From Stutzerimonas stutzeri (GTDB lineage Bacteria; Pseudomonadota; Gammaproteobacteria; Pseudomonadales; Pseudomonadaceae): 49,757 nt of DNA. Positions 24,214 through 33,238 of the stretch are shown here, one piece after another (position 1 is the stretch's first letter; every line of letters begins with the position of its first letter). The translations under genes were made by a program, and so were the position numbers. Below the pieces are notes generated by a model. It had not been told where the DNA came from and did no database searches. It was given only the letters and a program-made list of their open reading frames with translations. The stretch lies in assembly GCF_000935215.1 (NCBI RefSeq), contig NZ_JXXD01000024.1, positions 1 through 49,757 of the forward strand. Direction: 5' to 3'.

Positions 24214-24248
24214 CAGGCCTGCCTCCGAAACCTCCAGAGGCAGGCCTG
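24214..24248 (-). terminator. 12-bp stem after glpK
   Basis: CAGGCCTGCCTC and GAGGCAGGCCTG form a perfect 12-bp stem with an 11-base loop, 13 bases past the glpK stop. No T-tract follows. It should end or attenuate the glpF-glpK transcript before glpR. Confidence 0.7.
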
Positions 24249-24260
24249 TTGTTCGTCAGA

Positions 24261-25769
24261 TCAGTCTTCGGCCCAGTTGCGCGTACGGTCGACCGCCTTC
24301 TGCCAGCCGCGATAGAGCGCTTCGCGCTGTTCACTTCCGCACGCCGGTTCGAACACCCGCTCGATGCTGCTCTTGCTGCGCAACTCGTCGAGGTCGCTCC
24401 AGAAACCGGTCGCCAGTCCGGCCAGGTAGGCCGCGCCGAGCGCCGTGGTTTCCTTCATCTGCGGGCGTTCAACCTGAGTACCGAGCATATCGGCCTGGAA
24501 CTGCATGAGGAAGTTGTTGGCTACCGCGCCGCCGTCCACGCGCAGGGCGCGCAGGCGCTCGCCGGCGTCCTGCTGCATGGCATCGAGCACGTCGCGGGTC
24601 TGGTAAGCGATGGATTCCAATGCTGCTCGGATCAGGTGATCAACCTTGACCCCGCGGGTCAGGCCAAACAGTGCGCCACGGGCACGCGGGTCCCAATAGG
24701 GCGCGCCAAGGCCGGTGAACGCCGGCACCAGGTAAATGCCGTTGCTGTCCGGCACCTTGGTGGCGAAGTATTCCGAATCCAGCGACTCGTTGAGCACCTT
24801 CAGCTCGTCACGCAGCCACTGCACGGTGGAGCCACCATTGAAGATGGCGCCTTCCAGTGCGTAGTTCACTTCGCCACGCGGTCCGCAGGCGATGGTCGTC
24901 AGCAGGCCATGTTCGGATTGCACCGCCTTGGTGCCGGTGTTCATCAGCAGGAAACAGCCGGTACCGTAGGTGTTCTTCGCCTGGCCTGGCTCGACGCACA
25001 TCTGGCCGAACAGAGCGGCTTGCTGGTCCCCGGCGATACCGGCGATGGGGATGCCGGTGCTCTGGCCCGAGCCAAGGTAGGCGTGACCATAAACCTCGGA
25101 GGACGAGCGCACATCCGGCAGCATCTCGCGTGGGATATCCAGGGTTTCCAGCATCACTGGGTCCCAGTCCAGCTTGTGGATGTCGAACAGCATGGTCCGT
25201 GAGGCGTTGGTGTAGTCGGTGACGTGGGCCTTGCCCTGGGTCATCTTCCAGATCAGCCAGCAATCGACGGTGCCGAACAGCAGTTCGCCGCGGCGGGCGC
25301 GCTCACGGCTGCCCTCGACGTGGTCGAGAATCCACTTGATCTTGGTACCGGAGAAGTAGGGGTCGATCACCAGGCCCGTAGTCTTGCGGATGTGATCTTC
25401 CATGCCGTCGCGCTTGAGCTGGTCGCAGATCGGCGTGCTCTGGCGGCTCTGCCAGACGATGGCGTTGTAGATCGGCCGGCCGGTGATCTTGTCCCAGACG
25501 ATGGCGGTCTCGCGCTGGTTGGTGATACCGATGGCCGCCACCTGCTCGTTGGTGATGCCGGCCTGGGCCAGGGCTTCGACGAACACACCGCTCTGGGTCG
25601 CCCAGATTTCCATGGGGTCGTGCTCGACCCAGCTCGGTTGCGGGTAGATCTGTGCGAATTCGCGCTGAGCGATGGTCACCACGTTGGCGTTGCGGTCCAG
25701 CACGATAGCGCGGGAGCTGGTGGTGCCCTGGTCGAGGGCGACGATGAATTGCTTGTTCTGATTGCTCAT
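24261..25769 (-). CDS. glpK: glycerol kinase
   Basis: A 502-residue FGGY-family kinase. Clear motifs are [18 protein letters not shown] at the N terminus, [26 protein letters not shown] and [13 protein letters not shown], followed by [11 protein letters not shown]. It phosphorylates glycerol to sn-glycerol 3-phosphate in the cytosol. It follows glpF after 12 bases on the same transcript and is followed by a strong hairpin. Confidence 0.97.
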   Translation of the reverse strand: MSNQNKQFIVALDQGTTSSRAIVLDRNANVVTIAQREFAQIYPQPSWVEHDPMEIWATQSGVFVEALAQAGITNEQVAAIGITNQRETAIVWDKITGRPIYNAIVWQSRQSTPICDQLKRDGMEDHIRKTTGLVIDPYFSGTKIKWILDHVEGSRERARRGELLFGTVDCWLIWKMTQGKAHVTDYTNASRTMLFDIHKLDWDPVMLETLDIPREMLPDVRSSSEVYGHAYLGSGQSTGIPIAGIAGDQQAALFGQMCVEPGQAKNTYGTGCFLLMNTGTKAVQSEHGLLTTIACGPRGEVNYALEGAIFNGGSTVQWLRDELKVLNESLDSEYFATKVPDSNGIYLVPAFTGLGAPYWDPRARGALFGLTRGVKVDHLIRAALESIAYQTRDVLDAMQQDAGERLRALRVDGGAVANNFLMQFQADMLGTQVERPQMKETTALGAAYLAGLATGFWSDLDELRSKSSIERVFEPACGSEQREALYRGWQKAVDRTRNWAED

Positions 25770-25781
25770 GGCGTCGTTTCC

Positions 25782-26663
25782 TTAGCGAACTTTGCTGATA
25801 TCGGGCTGGGCGGAGCCCATTTCGGCAGAGGCCTTTTCCTTGGGTTTTGGTGCATCGCAGGCGGCCGATCCAACGCCTGGCAGGTGCCGGCAGATGAGTG
25901 CCTTGTAACCTGCAGCGCCGAGGCAGGCGCCGAGAATCGGGGCGAAGATCGGGACCAGGAAATACGGAATGTCTCGCCCGCCAGTGAAGGCCACATCGCC
26001 CCAGCCGGCAAAGAAGGTCATCAGTTTAGGCCCGAAATCCCGTGCGGGATTCATCGCGAAGCCGGTCAGCGGTCCCATTGCACCGCCGATCACGGCGATC
26101 AGCAGGCCGATCAGCAAAGGTGCGAGCGGGCCGCTGGGCAAGCCGTTGCCGTCGTCGGTGATGGCCATGATCATCGCCAGCAGAATGGCGGTGATGACGA
26201 CCTCCACCAGAAACGCCTGGCCGAACGACAACGAGGCGTGGGGGTAGGTGGAAAAGATCGACGCGAGTTCAAGGCTCTCGACACTGCCGCGAACCATCTG
26301 CTGGGCCTGTTCGAAATCGAAAAACAGACTGCTGTACAGCCCGTAGACCAGCGCCGCAGAACAGAAGGCGCCGGCCACCTGCGCCAGGATGTAGGCCGGA
26401 ACGCGGTGCCGCTCGAATGTGCCGAACAGCCACAATGCAATGGTGACGGCCGGGTTCAGGTGGGCACCGGAGACGCCGGCGGCAAGGTACACCGCCATCG
26501 AAACGCCGATGCCCCAGATGATGCTGATTTCCCACAACCCCAGGTCGGCACCGCCGAGCTTGAGTGCTGCGACGCAGCCGGTACCGAAAAAGATGAGAAG
26601 GGCAGTGCCGAGAAATTCGGCGATGCATTGTCCCTTGAGCGTCGGGACGATGGGCGTACTCAT
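25782..26663 (-). CDS. glpF: glycerol uptake facilitator (aquaglyceroporin)
   Basis: A 293-residue MIP-family channel with six membrane segments and two NPA boxes, HLNPAVT in the first half and AMNPARDFGP in the second, the Arg after the second box being the selectivity-filter residue. The Asp after NPAR is typical of glycerol-conducting members. It lets glycerol diffuse across the inner membrane, where GlpK traps it. The start at 26663 fits the family; the longer reading to 26747 covers the operator. First gene of glpF-glpK. Confidence 0.95.
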   Translation of the reverse strand: MSTPIVPTLKGQCIAEFLGTALLIFFGTGCVAALKLGGADLGLWEISIIWGIGVSMAVYLAAGVSGAHLNPAVTIALWLFGTFERHRVPAYILAQVAGAFCSAALVYGLYSSLFFDFEQAQQMVRGSVESLELASIFSTYPHASLSFGQAFLVEVVITAILLAMIMAITDDGNGLPSGPLAPLLIGLLIAVIGGAMGPLTGFAMNPARDFGPKLMTFFAGWGDVAFTGGRDIPYFLVPIFAPILGACLGAAGYKALICRHLPGVGSAACDAPKPKEKASAEMGSAQPDISKVR

Positions 26664-26720
26664 GCGCGGAGCCTCGTTCGTTGTTTTTGTTTTATTCCGA
26701 GCACTGCGGTCGTTCGGAAT

Positions 26721-26736
26721 TGTTCGGAAACGAAAA
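26721..26736. promoter_or_regulatory. GlpR-type operator, glpF
   Basis: TGTTCG-GAAA-CGAAAA fits TGTTCG-N4-CGAACA with one mismatch, 58 bases before the glpF start. A further half-site (ATTCGAACAT) lies at 26771-26780. Confidence 0.6.
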
Positions 26737-26895
26737 CTTAGAGGCAAAGAATGCAGCTGTCAAAGTAAAAATTCGAACATTTTACGGGCGCGCTGCGGGA
26801 ACAAACGATGGTGCTTGCTGTCGCCACGGTCGCGAGTCTTCGCCGTGACCGATGAAGCCTTGCCAACCGGGAGGGCGTTGGAACCCGTCGGTGCC

Positions 26896-27660
26896 TTAGC
26901 GCCGACGCCGCCAGAGGCGCCAGCCGAGCAGCAGATCGTCAGCCATCGGCACCAGAGCCAGTGCCAGCAGCAAGGCGGCCAGCGGGACCGTGGCGATGAA
27001 GCCGAAATGCTTGAAGCCGGCTGCGCCGCTCAATCCGCCGACGAAGAAGCTCATCACCATCAGCAGGTTGATACGCAGGCGCTGTCGGTTGGCCCGAACC
27101 GGTGGCATGTCGTCATGACGATTGCGGTTGAAGTAGATTAGCCTGCCCAGCTCGATGCCGATGTCGGTCACCATGCCGGTGATATGGGTGGTGCGCACTT
27201 CGGCATTGGAGAGTTTGGTGATGATCGCGTTCTGCAGGCCCATGATGAAGCACAGCAGGACCACGGTCAGCGGCACGAAGAAACCCGGAATCGTCATCAG
27301 CCGTGCGCCGAGGATACCGAATAGCAGCAACAGTCCGGCTTCCAGCGCCAGCGGTAGCGCGTACTGGCTATGCAGGCGGCGACGCCGCGAGAAATTGATC
27401 ATCAGCGTCGAGCACATTGCGCCAAGAACGAACGAGAGCAATGCACCGAAGCCTGCCAGCGCCAGATCGGCGGCACCGAGGGCCAGGTTGTCGGCCATTG
27501 CCGAAACGATACCGGTCATGTGCGAGGTGTACTGCTGGACGGCGATGAACCCGCCGGCATTGGCGGCACCCGCGACAAACGCGAGGCACAGGCCGAGCTG
27601 ACGATTGCTATGGGCGGACCGTCGGCGATCGGTCAGACGACGGGCGTACTTGATCGGCAT
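26896..27660 (-). CDS. DUF1275 (YoaK) membrane protein
   Basis: A 254-residue inner-membrane protein with about six to seven hydrophobic segments. LAFVAGAANAGGFIAVQQYT, then SHMTG and a later GLQNAIITKLS and RTTHITGMVTDIG are the signature of DUF1275/YoaK. Function is unknown. It lies 148 bases upstream of glpF's start region on the same strand as glp, and nothing suggests a metabolic link. An Arg-rich end (WRLWRRRR) should be cytoplasmic. Confidence 0.85.
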   Translation of the reverse strand: MPIKYARRLTDRRRSAHSNRQLGLCLAFVAGAANAGGFIAVQQYTSHMTGIVSAMADNLALGAADLALAGFGALLSFVLGAMCSTLMINFSRRRRLHSQYALPLALEAGLLLLFGILGARLMTIPGFFVPLTVVLLCFIMGLQNAIITKLSNAEVRTTHITGMVTDIGIELGRLIYFNRNRHDDMPPVRANRQRLRINLLMVMSFFVGGLSGAAGFKHFGFIATVPLAALLLALALVPMADDLLLGWRLWRRRR

Positions 27661-27735
27661 GGCAGGCTCGCGCTCGGCAGCAAAGCGGCGATTATAGAGC
27701 GGCCGGCCTGGCTGGATCGTGGTTAGTGGATATTC

Positions 27736-30096
27736 TCAGCGTCGTCGACCGGCCTTGCGGCCGCCGCCGCGTCGTGCAGCCCGCGGTTTGCGCTGGCGTG
27801 ACAGTTCACGGGTGATGGCGTCGTTGAGCAGCTTGCGCGCGTCTTCACCGTCGTCGTGCTCGGGAAAATGCTCGGGCAGGCTGCGGGCCAGATGCAGGTA
27901 GGTTTCCACCACATGCAGGGTACTTTCCAGGCTGGACAGGTCGCTGCCGAGCAGCAGCTTGGGCATCGGAATGGCGTGGCCTTCGGCGACTCGCTTGATC
28001 CAGCGTTGGGCATGCTGACTGGCCGGGCTGCCGAAGCCGCCGCGGATCGGCGTGCAGGCGAACGTCCAGCGCAGCCAGAGCGGAATCTTCGGGTCGTCTA
28101 TCAGCTCGATCCATTCGGCCAGTTCGTCCGGCAGCACCGAGATAAATGCCTCGCCGTAGTTTATGTTGCGGTTGAAGGTCAGCCAGGACCGCAGCAGGCT
28201 TGGCTCGCCCATCAGTTCGGAAATGGCGGACAGGTGATCGATGGATGGGCGCACCTGGAACTGACTCAGGTCCACCGGCGCGTCCGGACTGTTGAACAGG
28301 CGGCGGATGGACTTGAGCGTCTGCGGGTCCAGCGCAGTGATCTCGCCGCTGTCGTGGTGACCGAAGCGCCCGGCGCGGCCGCCGATCTGCTTGACCTCCT
28401 GCACCTTGAGCTGGCGATTCTGGATGCCGTCGAATTTCTCATCGGTATAGAAACACAGCGTGTGCGCCGGCAGGTTGAGGCCCATACCGACCGCATCGGT
28501 AGCGACCATGATGTCCGCCTCGCCCTCGCGGAAGCGCCGGGCCTGCTCGCGTCGGACCTCGGGCGAGAGCGCACCGTAGACTACCGAGACGCTCTTGCCG
28601 GCGCTTTCGAGCATGCCCTTGAGCTCCAGCACCAGCTTGCGGCTGAATGCCACCAGCAGCGAGCCGGGTTCCAGGCGTTCCAGCGTCGTGGCGTGGCGGG
28701 CGACTTCAACCGGGGACAGGCGCTTGGTGCGCTGCACCACCAGCTTGTCCTTGCACAGATCGCAAAGCGTGCGCAACGAGGGTTCGATCAGCGCTGGCCC
28801 GGTCATCATCAGTTGCGGCGTATGAGCGCTGACCAGTGCATCGACCCAGGCCCAGCCACGTTGCGAGTCGGCCATCATCTGTACCTCGTCGACCACCACC
28901 ACATCCCAATGCTGATGGCGGAAACGCGCGAACTCCTCCACGGTGCAGCAGAAGTGTGTGGCGCCTTCGCGGATGATTTCTTCCTCGCCGGTGACAAGTG
29001 AGCAGGGCACGCCCATCGCCTCAATGCGCTCCTGGTTTTCCAGCGCCATCAGGCGCAGCGGCGACAGATAGATGCCGTGTTCGGCCGCCGCCATCGCCTC
29101 GATAGAGCGATGGGTCTTGCCGCTGTTGGTCGGGCCGAGCAGGGCGGTCCAGCGTCGCGTCAGGCGCCGGGCCGGGTAGAGCTTGTGGTAGTGGACGAAG
29201 CGCGGGTTGTTCTCCAGCAGCACGGCAAACGCCATTTTTTCCTCGTGCTCGCGGCGGGCTGCGCGAATCGCCTTGCGCATGCGGCCGGGTTCCAGAGCGA
29301 TGAGCTCGGTAAGACGCTTGTGCCCGAGCAGTTGCAGGTCGAAATCGCCGGCGAGCTCTAGCATGCGCTCGAAGGTGGCCTGCAGCTCGTCGCGATCCTG
29401 GCGCTTCCACGTCTCGACTTCCGCCACGCTGAGCAGATGATCCTGGCCGGAAGGAACCCGCCGCGGCAATTCGAGGGTGAGATTGCCGCGCTGCAAGGCC
29501 ACCACGTAGCGCAGCTCATGGTGAATCTCGTTGAGGGTGGCGATGGCATGCGGCAGAAATTCATCAACCCGTGGCAGTTCCGGGCGGATGCGCGCCAGGC
29601 ACCGCTGCCGCTCGTCCTCGTCCATTTCGGCGAAGGGCCGTTCGAGCACCTGCAGCCGATTGCGCACATAACGCTGTACGGCCTGTTTCAGGTTGTCGGC
29701 GAAATCGTCGCGCCGCGGGCTATCGTCCAGACGCAGCGCCCAGTCCGGCTCCAGCAGATGGACCGGCGAGCCCAGGCTGAAGGTCTTCTCGCTGCCGAAC
29801 ACATCCACGCTGCAATGGATCTCGCCGAGATCACGACTGACGACCCGATCGAGCAACTCGTCTGCAGCAGGTGCCGCCAGCAGTTCATCCACCGCCTGCC
29901 CATGCAGCCCCAACCAGAACGCTTTGGCCGTGCGAGCCAATCCGACGATGGGATAGCCGACGTACGGGGTGAACCACTTTTCCTGGTGATGCTTCTTCGC
30001 GGTGAATTCCGGATATCGCGCCGTTGCCCAGTCGAGGAAGCGCGCCAGACGTTCGAGCCTGATGGATTTGAACTGCTTGCCCCCGGTCTTGGCCAT
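27736..30096 (-). CDS. SUV3-like DExH RNA helicase
   Basis: A 786-residue helicase. The Walker A GPTNSGKTHRSIEAM (about 319-333) and the DEVQMM box (about 402) with LSPLRLMALENQERI are the hallmarks of the SUV3 group, best known from mitochondria, where it unwinds RNA for the degradosome. The second RecA domain holds VATDAVGMGLNLP and QIGGRAGRFG. An N-terminal region of about 300 residues has no domain that I recognise, and the C terminus ends in a basic Arg/Gly-rich tail. The ATG at 30096 has AAAGGTG upstream and is chosen over GTG at 30105. An RNA-turnover or RNA-protein remodelling role is inferred. Confidence 0.9.
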   Translation of the reverse strand: MAKTGGKQFKSIRLERLARFLDWATARYPEFTAKKHHQEKWFTPYVGYPIVGLARTAKAFWLGLHGQAVDELLAAPAADELLDRVVSRDLGEIHCSVDVFGSEKTFSLGSPVHLLEPDWALRLDDSPRRDDFADNLKQAVQRYVRNRLQVLERPFAEMDEDERQRCLARIRPELPRVDEFLPHAIATLNEIHHELRYVVALQRGNLTLELPRRVPSGQDHLLSVAEVETWKRQDRDELQATFERMLELAGDFDLQLLGHKRLTELIALEPGRMRKAIRAARREHEEKMAFAVLLENNPRFVHYHKLYPARRLTRRWTALLGPTNSGKTHRSIEAMAAAEHGIYLSPLRLMALENQERIEAMGVPCSLVTGEEEIIREGATHFCCTVEEFARFRHQHWDVVVVDEVQMMADSQRGWAWVDALVSAHTPQLMMTGPALIEPSLRTLCDLCKDKLVVQRTKRLSPVEVARHATTLERLEPGSLLVAFSRKLVLELKGMLESAGKSVSVVYGALSPEVRREQARRFREGEADIMVATDAVGMGLNLPAHTLCFYTDEKFDGIQNRQLKVQEVKQIGGRAGRFGHHDSGEITALDPQTLKSIRRLFNSPDAPVDLSQFQVRPSIDHLSAISELMGEPSLLRSWLTFNRNINYGEAFISVLPDELAEWIELIDDPKIPLWLRWTFACTPIRGGFGSPASQHAQRWIKRVAEGHAIPMPKLLLGSDLSSLESTLHVVETYLHLARSLPEHFPEHDDGEDARKLLNDAITRELSRQRKPRAARRGGGRKAGRRR

Positions 30097-30367
30097 GATC
30101 GACACCTTTGCTGATCAGTCTTCTTTGTACGACTCGCGTTGCGCTCGTTTGCTCGGCGGCGCGCATGGCCGGCCGGAGATTATAGAGGCCGGCGCTGGCT
30201 TTTCTCTCGCGCCTGACTGCAATCAAGAAAGCAAATTGTCCGTAAGGGTGGCGGTTGGCCATTATTCATAGATGCCCTATAGTGCGCGCCGCAATGGATG
30301 GCAAACAGCCCGGTCGAGCCGGCTGGATGAGAGCTGTCGATTTTTGATGGACAACAGGGAATTACAG

Positions 30368-30805
30368 ATGAACGCCAACACATTCTTGCCGTAGCCGTTG
30401 CTGCCACACTGCTTTCGGCCTGCAACGCCACCACTTCGCTGCGCTCCACCGATCCGGACCTGGCAATCAAGATCAACCAGGACGCGCCGCTAGTGCTGAA
30501 GAACCCCGTCAGCAAGACCTACAAGGCCACCAGCTTCGGCCAGTACCGCTTCCGCGCCGAGAAGCCGGGAATGGAGCCTATGTATGGTCTGATCCCGTTG
30601 AAATTCAACAGCGGCTATCTGGTCGCCGACATCCTTTTCTTCGCAACCTGCCGCGTTCTACAACCTGCGCGAGGTGTACCCGTTCTACGAGTTCGACGTA
30701 GAGAAGAACGAGGTCCGCTACAAGAAGAACGTGGGTGATCAGTGGACCGTGTACAAGCCGACACCAGCGGAAGTGGCTCGCGCTCAGGCGTACTTCGCCA
30801 ACTGA
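30368..30805 (+). pseudogene. lipoprotein gene with two frameshifts
   Basis: The start ATG at 30368 has AGGGAATTAC upstream, but the frame stops at codon 9. One base appears lost near 30377-30380: adding it gives MNA(K)HILAVAVAATLLSAC, a lipoprotein signal with an LSAC box. The frame then runs through TTSLRSTDPDLAIKINQDAP and FNSGYLVADILFFA, where one extra A at 30645-30646 shifts it again. Removing that base gives PAAFYNLREVYPFYEFDVEK and an end at ARAQAYFAN. The restored protein is about 145 residues, an envelope lipoprotein of unknown function that I recall as conserved in pseudomonads. A hairpin terminator follows. Confidence 0.75.
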
Positions 30806-30816
30806 TCGCAGCCGGT

Positions 30817-30844
30817 AGCCCTTGCGTCTGTTGACGCAGGGGCT
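30817..30844. terminator. 12-bp stem-loop after lipoprotein gene
   Basis: AGCCCTTGCGTC (30817-30828) pairs with GACGCAGGGGCT (30833-30844), with one U-G pair, around a TGTT loop. It lies between the lipoprotein gene and the convergent ion-channel gene. Confidence 0.7.
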
Positions 30845-30849
30845 CCGAA

Positions 30850-31638
30850 TCAAACCCCTCGCTCTGCCGGATCGCCATCGTCACGGCGATCGTCCCCCAG
30901 CTGCAGCTTCAGGCTGCGCACTTCTTCAGTCAGGCATTCCACCTGTACCAGTAGTCGCTGCAGGGTTTCGCGGTCGGCCAGCTGGTCGCGGTTGTCTTCC
31001 TCGTTGCGGTCGGCGACGAACAGCGAACCGATGTAGGCGGCGAAGCTACCGAACAGACCGACTCCGGACACCATCAGCAGCACCGCGACGATACGGCCCA
31101 GAGTGGTGACCGGATAGAAGTCGCCGTAGCCGACCGTGGTCACGGTGACGAACGCCCACCACAGTGCCTCTTCCGGCGTGTTGATCGAGCTCTCTGGGTT
31201 CGGCGCTTCCACCAGCAGCATGGTCAGCGCGCCAAACGCTACCAGCAGCATGGTTGCCGTGGCGGCGGAGGCGACGATGCCTTCGGCGCGGTTGCGGAAC
31301 AGGATTCGCCAGATCAGCCGCAACGACTTGATCGCCCGCAGCACCCGCAGAATCTGGAAGGCCCGAAACAGCTTGGCCGCCTGCAACCCGCCCGCCGGTA
31401 CGCTGGCCAGCAAGTCGATCCAGCCCCAGCGCATGAAGCGCAGCTTGTCGTCGGCTTCCTGCAGGCGCATCCAGAAATCGATGAAGAAAAAGAAGCACAC
31501 GATGTTGTCCAGATACCCGAGCAGAGTCGATACGTCGTCGGGCAGGTCGAACACCAGATCGGCCACCAGCGCACCGATCACGTAGACCGATAGCAACAGG
31601 ATGAATATCTGAAAAGGTGTGACGGCGCGCTGCTTCAT
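30850..31638 (-). CDS. voltage-gated-type potassium channel
   Basis: A 262-residue six-segment ion channel. The selectivity filter TVGYGD is at 168-173, and the S4-like helix FRAFQILRVLRAIKSLRLIW (91-110) carries regularly spaced Arg and Lys. Segments S1-S3 (about 9-60) are intact. The cytoplasmic C terminus (about 215-255) is a predicted coiled coil rich in Glu and Leu, with no RCK domain. It should form tetramers that pass potassium. It is divergent from the DUF72 gene. Confidence 0.9.
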   Translation of the reverse strand: MKQRAVTPFQIFILLLSVYVIGALVADLVFDLPDDVSTLLGYLDNIVCFFFFIDFWMRLQEADDKLRFMRWGWIDLLASVPAGGLQAAKLFRAFQILRVLRAIKSLRLIWRILFRNRAEGIVASAATATMLLVAFGALTMLLVEAPNPESSINTPEEALWWAFVTVTTVGYGDFYPVTTLGRIVAVLLMVSGVGLFGSFAAYIGSLFVADRNEEDNRDQLADRETLQRLLVQVECLTEEVRSLKLQLGDDRRDDGDPAERGV

Positions 31639-31726
31639 GAGTCAACCGGGTTTCGTGGGGCAGGTGGGCGCAAGTTTAAAGCACACCGCGGTAATCGGGC
31701 CGGAACGATGGGCAGGAGTGTTGGGG

Positions 31727-32476
31727 ATGGAAGTGCGCAAGATGATTGGTATCGGCTGTGCCGGCTGGAGCCTGCCGCGCGAGGCGTGGCCGGCATTCGC
31801 TGAGCAAGGCACGCACCTGCAGCGCTACAGCGGAGAGCTATCGGTGGTCGAGATCAACAGCTCGTTCTACCGACCGCATCGTCCGGCCACCTATCGCAAG
31901 TGGGCGGCGAGCGTGCCGGAGGACTTCCGCTTTTGCGTGAAGATGCCCAGGCAGATCAGCCATGAGCTGCGCTTGCGCGAGTGTGACGAGGCGCTCGAGC
32001 GCTTTCTCGGCGAATCGACCGAGCTGGCTGAAAAGCTCGGCTGCCTGTTGCTGCAATTGCCGCCATCGCTGACCTTCGATCCTTCAACGGCGGAGGACTT
32101 CTTCGCTGCCATGCGCGCACGCTACGACGGTGCGCTGGTACTCGAACCGCGGCATGCGAGCTGGCTGGACGCCGGTGAGCTGCTCGAGCATTGGCGTATC
32201 GCACGGGTGGCGGCGGATCCTTCGCCAATTGCAGGAGCAGAGCAGGCGGGCGGCTGGTCGGGCATGCGCTACTACCGACTGCACGGTTCGCCACGCATCT
32301 ACCATTCTGCGTACTCGGCCGAATGGCTGGAGCGGCTGGCTGGCGAGTTGCGGACTTCTGCTCGGTCCGGCGTGCCGTGCTGGTGCATCTTCGACAATAC
32401 CGCCAGCGGCGCTGCGGTTAGCAATGCGCTGGCACTGCAGGCGCTGCTGGCAGACGAAACCGCCTGGTCGCCCTAG
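31727..32476 (+). CDS. DUF72 protein (YecE family)
   Basis: A 249-residue TIM-barrel protein of the DUF72/YecE family: IGCAGWSLPREAWPAF at the start, VEINSSFYRPHRPATY, FCVKMPRQISHELRL and a late YYRLHGSPRIYHSAYS. Function is unknown. The start at 31727 is preferred; 31742 is also possible. Its stop codon shares the sequence CTAG with the stop of the convergent gene, so the two coding regions overlap by four bases. Confidence 0.85.
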   Translation: MEVRKMIGIGCAGWSLPREAWPAFAEQGTHLQRYSGELSVVEINSSFYRPHRPATYRKWAASVPEDFRFCVKMPRQISHELRLRECDEALERFLGESTELAEKLGCLLLQLPPSLTFDPSTAEDFFAAMRARYDGALVLEPRHASWLDAGELLEHWRIARVAADPSPIAGAEQAGGWSGMRYYRLHGSPRIYHSAYSAEWLERLAGELRTSARSGVPCWCIFDNTASGAAVSNALALQALLADETAWSP

Positions 32477-33069
32477 CGCGGGATGATGCGTACGCGACCC
32501 GCGGTGTTGTCGCGCCGGGCAGCCTTTTCGTTTTCCGCGCGGCCGGGAATCGAGCCGAGATCCGCACCGCGATCCGGTGTCGAGCTGCCGTCCAGTTCGC
32601 GCTCATCGACGCTGATCGAGGTGGCGTCCGGGTAGCCGGTGGTCAGCGTCTCGGTGCTGGCTGTCACCGGGGTGGCATCGTCGTCGCCCCAGTTGGCGCT
32701 GCGCTCGTCGATATCGATGGCGCCGTTGCGCTCCATGACACGCTCGACTGCGGAAACCCGGCTGTCGTCCTCCAGCGTTACGGTGACGATGGTCGATCCG
32801 CGGCGGGCCGCTTCGGGGTAACGACCGGCATGCTGGCTCGATTCGTCGCCGAAGACCTTGTGAAAGAAACTGCTGATCTTGTCGGCCACTGTTGCGTCTT
32901 CACCTGGCTCTTCGCCGACCACTTCCACACGGCTGCTGTCGACGGTGTCGCTGTTGAAGGATGCCGATATCTGGATGTCGTCGCTGGACACTCCCTCGCT
33001 CACGAGTTCGGCTTTCACTTTCTCTGCTTCGGCATAGCGGTCGAAAGCGGCAATTAGAATCTGGGTCAT
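32473..33069 (-). CDS. stress-type protein with GSP17M-like N terminus
   Basis: A 198-residue soluble acidic protein. The N-terminal TQILIAAFDRYAEAEKVKAE and the later STIVTVTLEDDSRVSAVERV resemble the general stress protein 17M (YflT) fold, a ferredoxin-like domain. The C-terminal half (about 125-198) is low-complexity, rich in Asp, Ser, Thr and Arg. The start at 33069 has AAAGGTGAAG upstream. Function is unknown; family members are stress-induced in other bacteria. Confidence 0.7.
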   Translation of the reverse strand: MTQILIAAFDRYAEAEKVKAELVSEGVSSDDIQISASFNSDTVDSSRVEVVGEEPGEDATVADKISSFFHKVFGDESSQHAGRYPEAARRGSTIVTVTLEDDSRVSAVERVMERNGAIDIDERSANWGDDDATPVTASTETLTTGYPDATSISVDERELDGSSTPDRGADLGSIPGRAENEKAARRDNTAGRVRIIPR

Positions 33070-33238
33070 GACTTCACCTTTCATATGCAGCGAGGCTGCG
33101 GTGGCGGGCGTCTGGACCGATAGCGGTCAACGCATGGGTACTGATCCTTGGGCGCGGCGAGCCGCACGATGGTTCCGTGCGGACTCATTACCCGATGCTT
33201 CGCCTGGAGCCGCGCCGGCCCGGGCTTTCCACCGCCGG

